Origin: Firmicutes bacterium CAG:449
GTDB lineage: Bacteria > Bacillota_I > Bacilli_A > RFN20 > CAG-449
Direction of reading: 5' to 3'
DNA length: 19,057 bases
NCBI GenBank assembly: GCA_000432895.1
Contig: FR889421.1
Location: forward strand, 10,621-29,677
Below, piece by piece: positions 16,946-19,057 of the stretch. Every line of letters starts with the position of its first letter. Positions within the stretch are counted from its first letter, which is position 1. The notes below the pieces were generated by a model. That model did not search any database. It had not been told where the DNA came from and worked only from the letters and a program-made list of their open reading frames with translations. The translations under genes and the position numbers were made by a program.

Positions 16946-18601
16946 ATGAAAAAGAAATATTTATTAATCTCAATAATTTCAATCATTTCATTTGTTGGAT
17001 GTGATGAACAAATTACTGAGGAAGTTGCTTCTCAAGAAAAAGTAGTTTCTTTATTAAGTAAAATAGATGAAAATAAAATCAACGCGTATTCTTTTACTGA
17101 TCGAAATTATGCTTATAATTTTTATAATAATTCTAAATATGCAGTAACTGGTAATCCTAAAACTGGACTTATCAATTATTATGCTAAACATCAATTTAAA
17201 TTATTTAATAATAATGTTGTTAATGATGATATTGAAGTTACTAGTTTAGATGGGGTGGAAACTACAAAAGATTGTTCTACTGCTCTTGCAAAAGGACAAA
17301 TCTATTTAAAAGATGATTATGTTTATGATTATTTTATTAAAGATGAAGATTCTTTTGTTAATTGTTATGAAATAGATGCTTTTACTTCTTTTGATACATA
17401 TTTTAATTATTTATCTATTATTGGGATGGCTCAATCTGCTTTTAGTGATCCTAGTACTTATTTTCCTGAAACAAGTGGATATTCTACTCCTAAAATAGAA
17501 ATTACTACTAGTGAAGGAATTGAAACATATAAAATAGGTTCTTCTTATGCAGGTGATTCTAGTTATAAACCATATATTATTGATTTTGAAATTGTATATA
17601 ATAGTAATACTCATACCTTTAACAAAATTATGTATAAAGAAAGAAGTATGTTTGCTTCTTTAGATGATGATTATGAAATAGGGACTTCTTCACTTGCTAT
17701 TTACACTATTACTAATTTAGAATTTGGGGATAGAACTGAATATAATGGAAATTACTATTCTTTAGATGATATTAAAGAAGATAGTATCCATAATGCTCCT
17801 AAAAAGATTGTTGATGTTTCTTCTTTTGAAGATGGTAATTTACCAGATGAAACAGTTTTAAATATTTTTAGAAATATCTATGCTTATTCTAATCATGTTA
17901 GACAAATAAATTATTCTATGTTATATCATAATGCATTTGATTTTGCTAATACTGATCGCCCTGATTTTGGTGATGCATACTTTGTTGGAAAATTAGTCTC
18001 TTATAAAAATAATATTGTTGATAATAATGGATATATTCAACTTGCAGATAAAAATGATCAACCTGTAGGGGATAAATATAATTATCGTATTTTTAGTAAA
18101 GTTATTGATGATTTAATTGTTAAAGGAGGAATTTTCTCTAAATATATTACTTCTAGTTTTGCTTGTGTTAGTAAAAATAGTGTCACTAGTTCTCGAGATT
18201 ATTTAGATGCTAATCCTTTATATTGGCCAGAAATTAAAGAAATTTATAATGCATTTTCTTTGTATAATTTAGGTAATAATAGACTAGATGGTGGTGAAAC
18301 ATATCAAATTAATGTTTCTGGAACTAAAAAAGGTACATCCTTAGAAATAAAAGGACAAATTCATTATCGTGCTTCTACTTTTACGGTAGAAAATGTTGAT
18401 ACATTTACTTTTAATATTGAAAATGATAAGTTGATGTATTGTAAATTTAATTCAACTGGAGAAACACGTAGTGATGGTAAATACACTGATATATATGAAG
18501 CAAAATTTGTTCATGCCGATAAAGAAGATTTTATTGGTGAAGAGATGAATTTTGATGATATAAATACTCAAGTTACTATGGAAGATTTTGCAATTATTTA
18601 A
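16946..18601 (+). CDS. Predicted lipoprotein of unknown function, 551 residues
   Basis: The start MKKKYLLISIISIISFVGCD is a lipoprotein signal with lipid Cys at residue 19. The mature part is acidic and rich in Tyr, Asn, Asp and Ser. It appears to hold two halves that each open with a helix and then strands: residues 29-290 from EKVVSLLSKI, and 300-551 from DETVLNIFRNIYAYSNH. I recognise no family or catalytic motif. AAGGAA (16931-16936) lies 9 bases before the ATG, only 3 bases after the preceding gene. It shares a general plan with the two lipoproteins upstream (helix of the LLxxI type after the linker, then a Tyr-rich beta region), which suggests a diverged paralogous set, but the similarity is too weak to assert by eye. 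Confidence 0.85.
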   Translation: MKKKYLLISIISIISFVGCDEQITEEVASQEKVVSLLSKIDENKINAYSFTDRNYAYNFYNNSKYAVTGNPKTGLINYYAKHQFKLFNNNVVNDDIEVTSLDGVETTKDCSTALAKGQIYLKDDYVYDYFIKDEDSFVNCYEIDAFTSFDTYFNYLSIIGMAQSAFSDPSTYFPETSGYSTPKIEITTSEGIETYKIGSSYAGDSSYKPYIIDFEIVYNSNTHTFNKIMYKERSMFASLDDDYEIGTSSLAIYTITNLEFGDRTEYNGNYYSLDDIKEDSIHNAPKKIVDVSSFEDGNLPDETVLNIFRNIYAYSNHVRQINYSMLYHNAFDFANTDRPDFGDAYFVGKLVSYKNNIVDNNGYIQLADKNDQPVGDKYNYRIFSKVIDDLIVKGGIFSKYITSSFACVSKNSVTSSRDYLDANPLYWPEIKEIYNAFSLYNLGNNRLDGGETYQINVSGTKKGTSLEIKGQIHYRASTFTVENVDTFTFNIENDKLMYCKFNSTGETRSDGKYTDIYEAKFVHADKEDFIGEEMNFDDINTQVTMEDFAII

Positions 18602-18611
18602 AGGAGCCAGT

Positions 18612-19057
18612 ATGAAAAAAATATTTTATTCTTCACCAATTTGCCATAACACATTTTTAATTGATGATTATCGTATCAGTGTGATTAAAGATGGTGTTAT
18701 TAGAGTGGAAAAAGATCCAAAAAAGAAGTTTAATGATGAAATAAGTCAATTTGCTTTTGTTAGAGATTTTCCTTTTAATGAATTTAAAGTTAATAAGGGT
18801 GAAAATGAAATATTATTTACTTTTAAAGATTATATTTTTGTTTTTAATAAAAATGAGCAATATATTCTTTATCAAGGTAAAAAATTACTAATTAATAATA
18901 ATGAAAATTTAATGGGTACATATTCTACTGTTGATGGCATGGATGGTGAAGTATGTATATCAGATAAAACTGGTAGGACTCTTTCTTATGGAGTATGCTC
19001 AAAAAATGGCGTGGCAGTTATTGATGATAGTGATTCTTATTGTTTAAATAAAAAATA
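18612..19057 (+). CDS. Family GH31 glycoside hydrolase, N-terminal part (cut by window edge)
   Basis: The frame starts at ATG 18612 with AAGGAG (18601-18606) five bases upstream and stays open to the end of the window, giving 148 residues. The sequence matches the N-terminal beta-sandwich of GH31 enzymes (alpha-glucosidase, alpha-xylosidase and relatives): an early YRISVIKDGVIRVEKDP, then FAFVRDFPFNEFKV, and the characteristic NLMGTYSTVDGMDGE followed by LSYGVCSKNGVAVIDDS. The catalytic (beta/alpha)8 barrel and its Asp nucleophile lie beyond the edge, so the substrate cannot be predicted. There is no signal peptide, so the enzyme is probably cytoplasmic. It follows the third lipoprotein by 10 bases, as if in the same operon. 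A non-hydrolytic GH31 member, such as a lyase or transferase, cannot be excluded. Confidence 0.85.
   Translation, partial: MKKIFYSSPICHNTFLIDDYRISVIKDGVIRVEKDPKKKFNDEISQFAFVRDFPFNEFKVNKGENEILFTFKDYIFVFNKNEQYILYQGKKLLINNNENLMGTYSTVDGMDGEVCISDKTGRTLSYGVCSKNGVAVIDDSDSYCLNKK

Noticed and set aside
1..19057. Use of UGA as tryptophan (mycoplasma-type code)
   Set aside because: TGA ends the Rhs gene and the 3545 gene, conserved Trp positions use TGG, and a complete RF2 gene with autoregulatory UGA is present.
1..19057. tRNA, rRNA, CRISPR array, insertion sequence or known riboswitch
   Set aside because: I found no cloverleaf-like sequence, no regularly spaced repeats, no transposase and no recognisable riboswitch core in the few intergenic gaps.

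Overview
The window is a very AT-rich, gene-dense stretch in which every convincing gene lies on the + strand. The products and their order (SecA, RF2 directly behind it, a YitT-family protein, UvrB, then Gram-positive-type lipoproteins with strong AGGAGG ribosome binding sites) point to a low-GC Firmicute. The style suggests an uncultured gut-type Bacilli or Erysipelotrichia-like lineage near the Mollicutes, but that placement is inference. UGA is a stop here: it ends two genes, tryptophan is TGG, and a full RF2 gene is present. Mycoplasma and Spiroplasma relatives that read UGA as Trp are therefore unlikely.

Region 1 (1-5551) is an accessory island. A large Rhs/YD-repeat protein, cut by the left edge, ends in the conserved Rhs core motif followed by a hydrophobic, glycine-rich C-terminal region of about 200 residues. 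A small three-helix membrane protein starts inside the Rhs 3' end in another frame, behind a perfect AGGAGG. Then come about 300 bases of apparently decayed sequence, a soluble all-helical protein and two small membrane proteins. This resembles a polymorphic-toxin locus with candidate immunity genes. No toxin or immunity family is recognised.

Region 2 (5552-12272) is a housekeeping operon: hairpin terminator, palindromic promoter region, secA, prfB with its programmed +1 frameshift, yitT-like gene, uvrB, terminator. The genes are tightly coupled, with overlaps of 1, 14 and 14 bases. Oddities are a SecA without its C-terminal zinc-binding tail, an RF2 frameshift site with an unusually distant internal Shine-Dalgarno, and a UvrB beta-hairpin with substituted tyrosines.

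Region 3 (12273-19057) is a second operon, starting at a promoter-like sequence that overlaps both the uvrB terminator and a palindrome. It encodes three large predicted lipoproteins of unknown function, one with bacterial Ig-like (BIG2) domains. The N-terminal part of a family GH31 glycoside hydrolase follows and runs off the right edge. The four genes are 3-10 bases apart and are probably co-expressed as a surface-protein and glycan-related unit.
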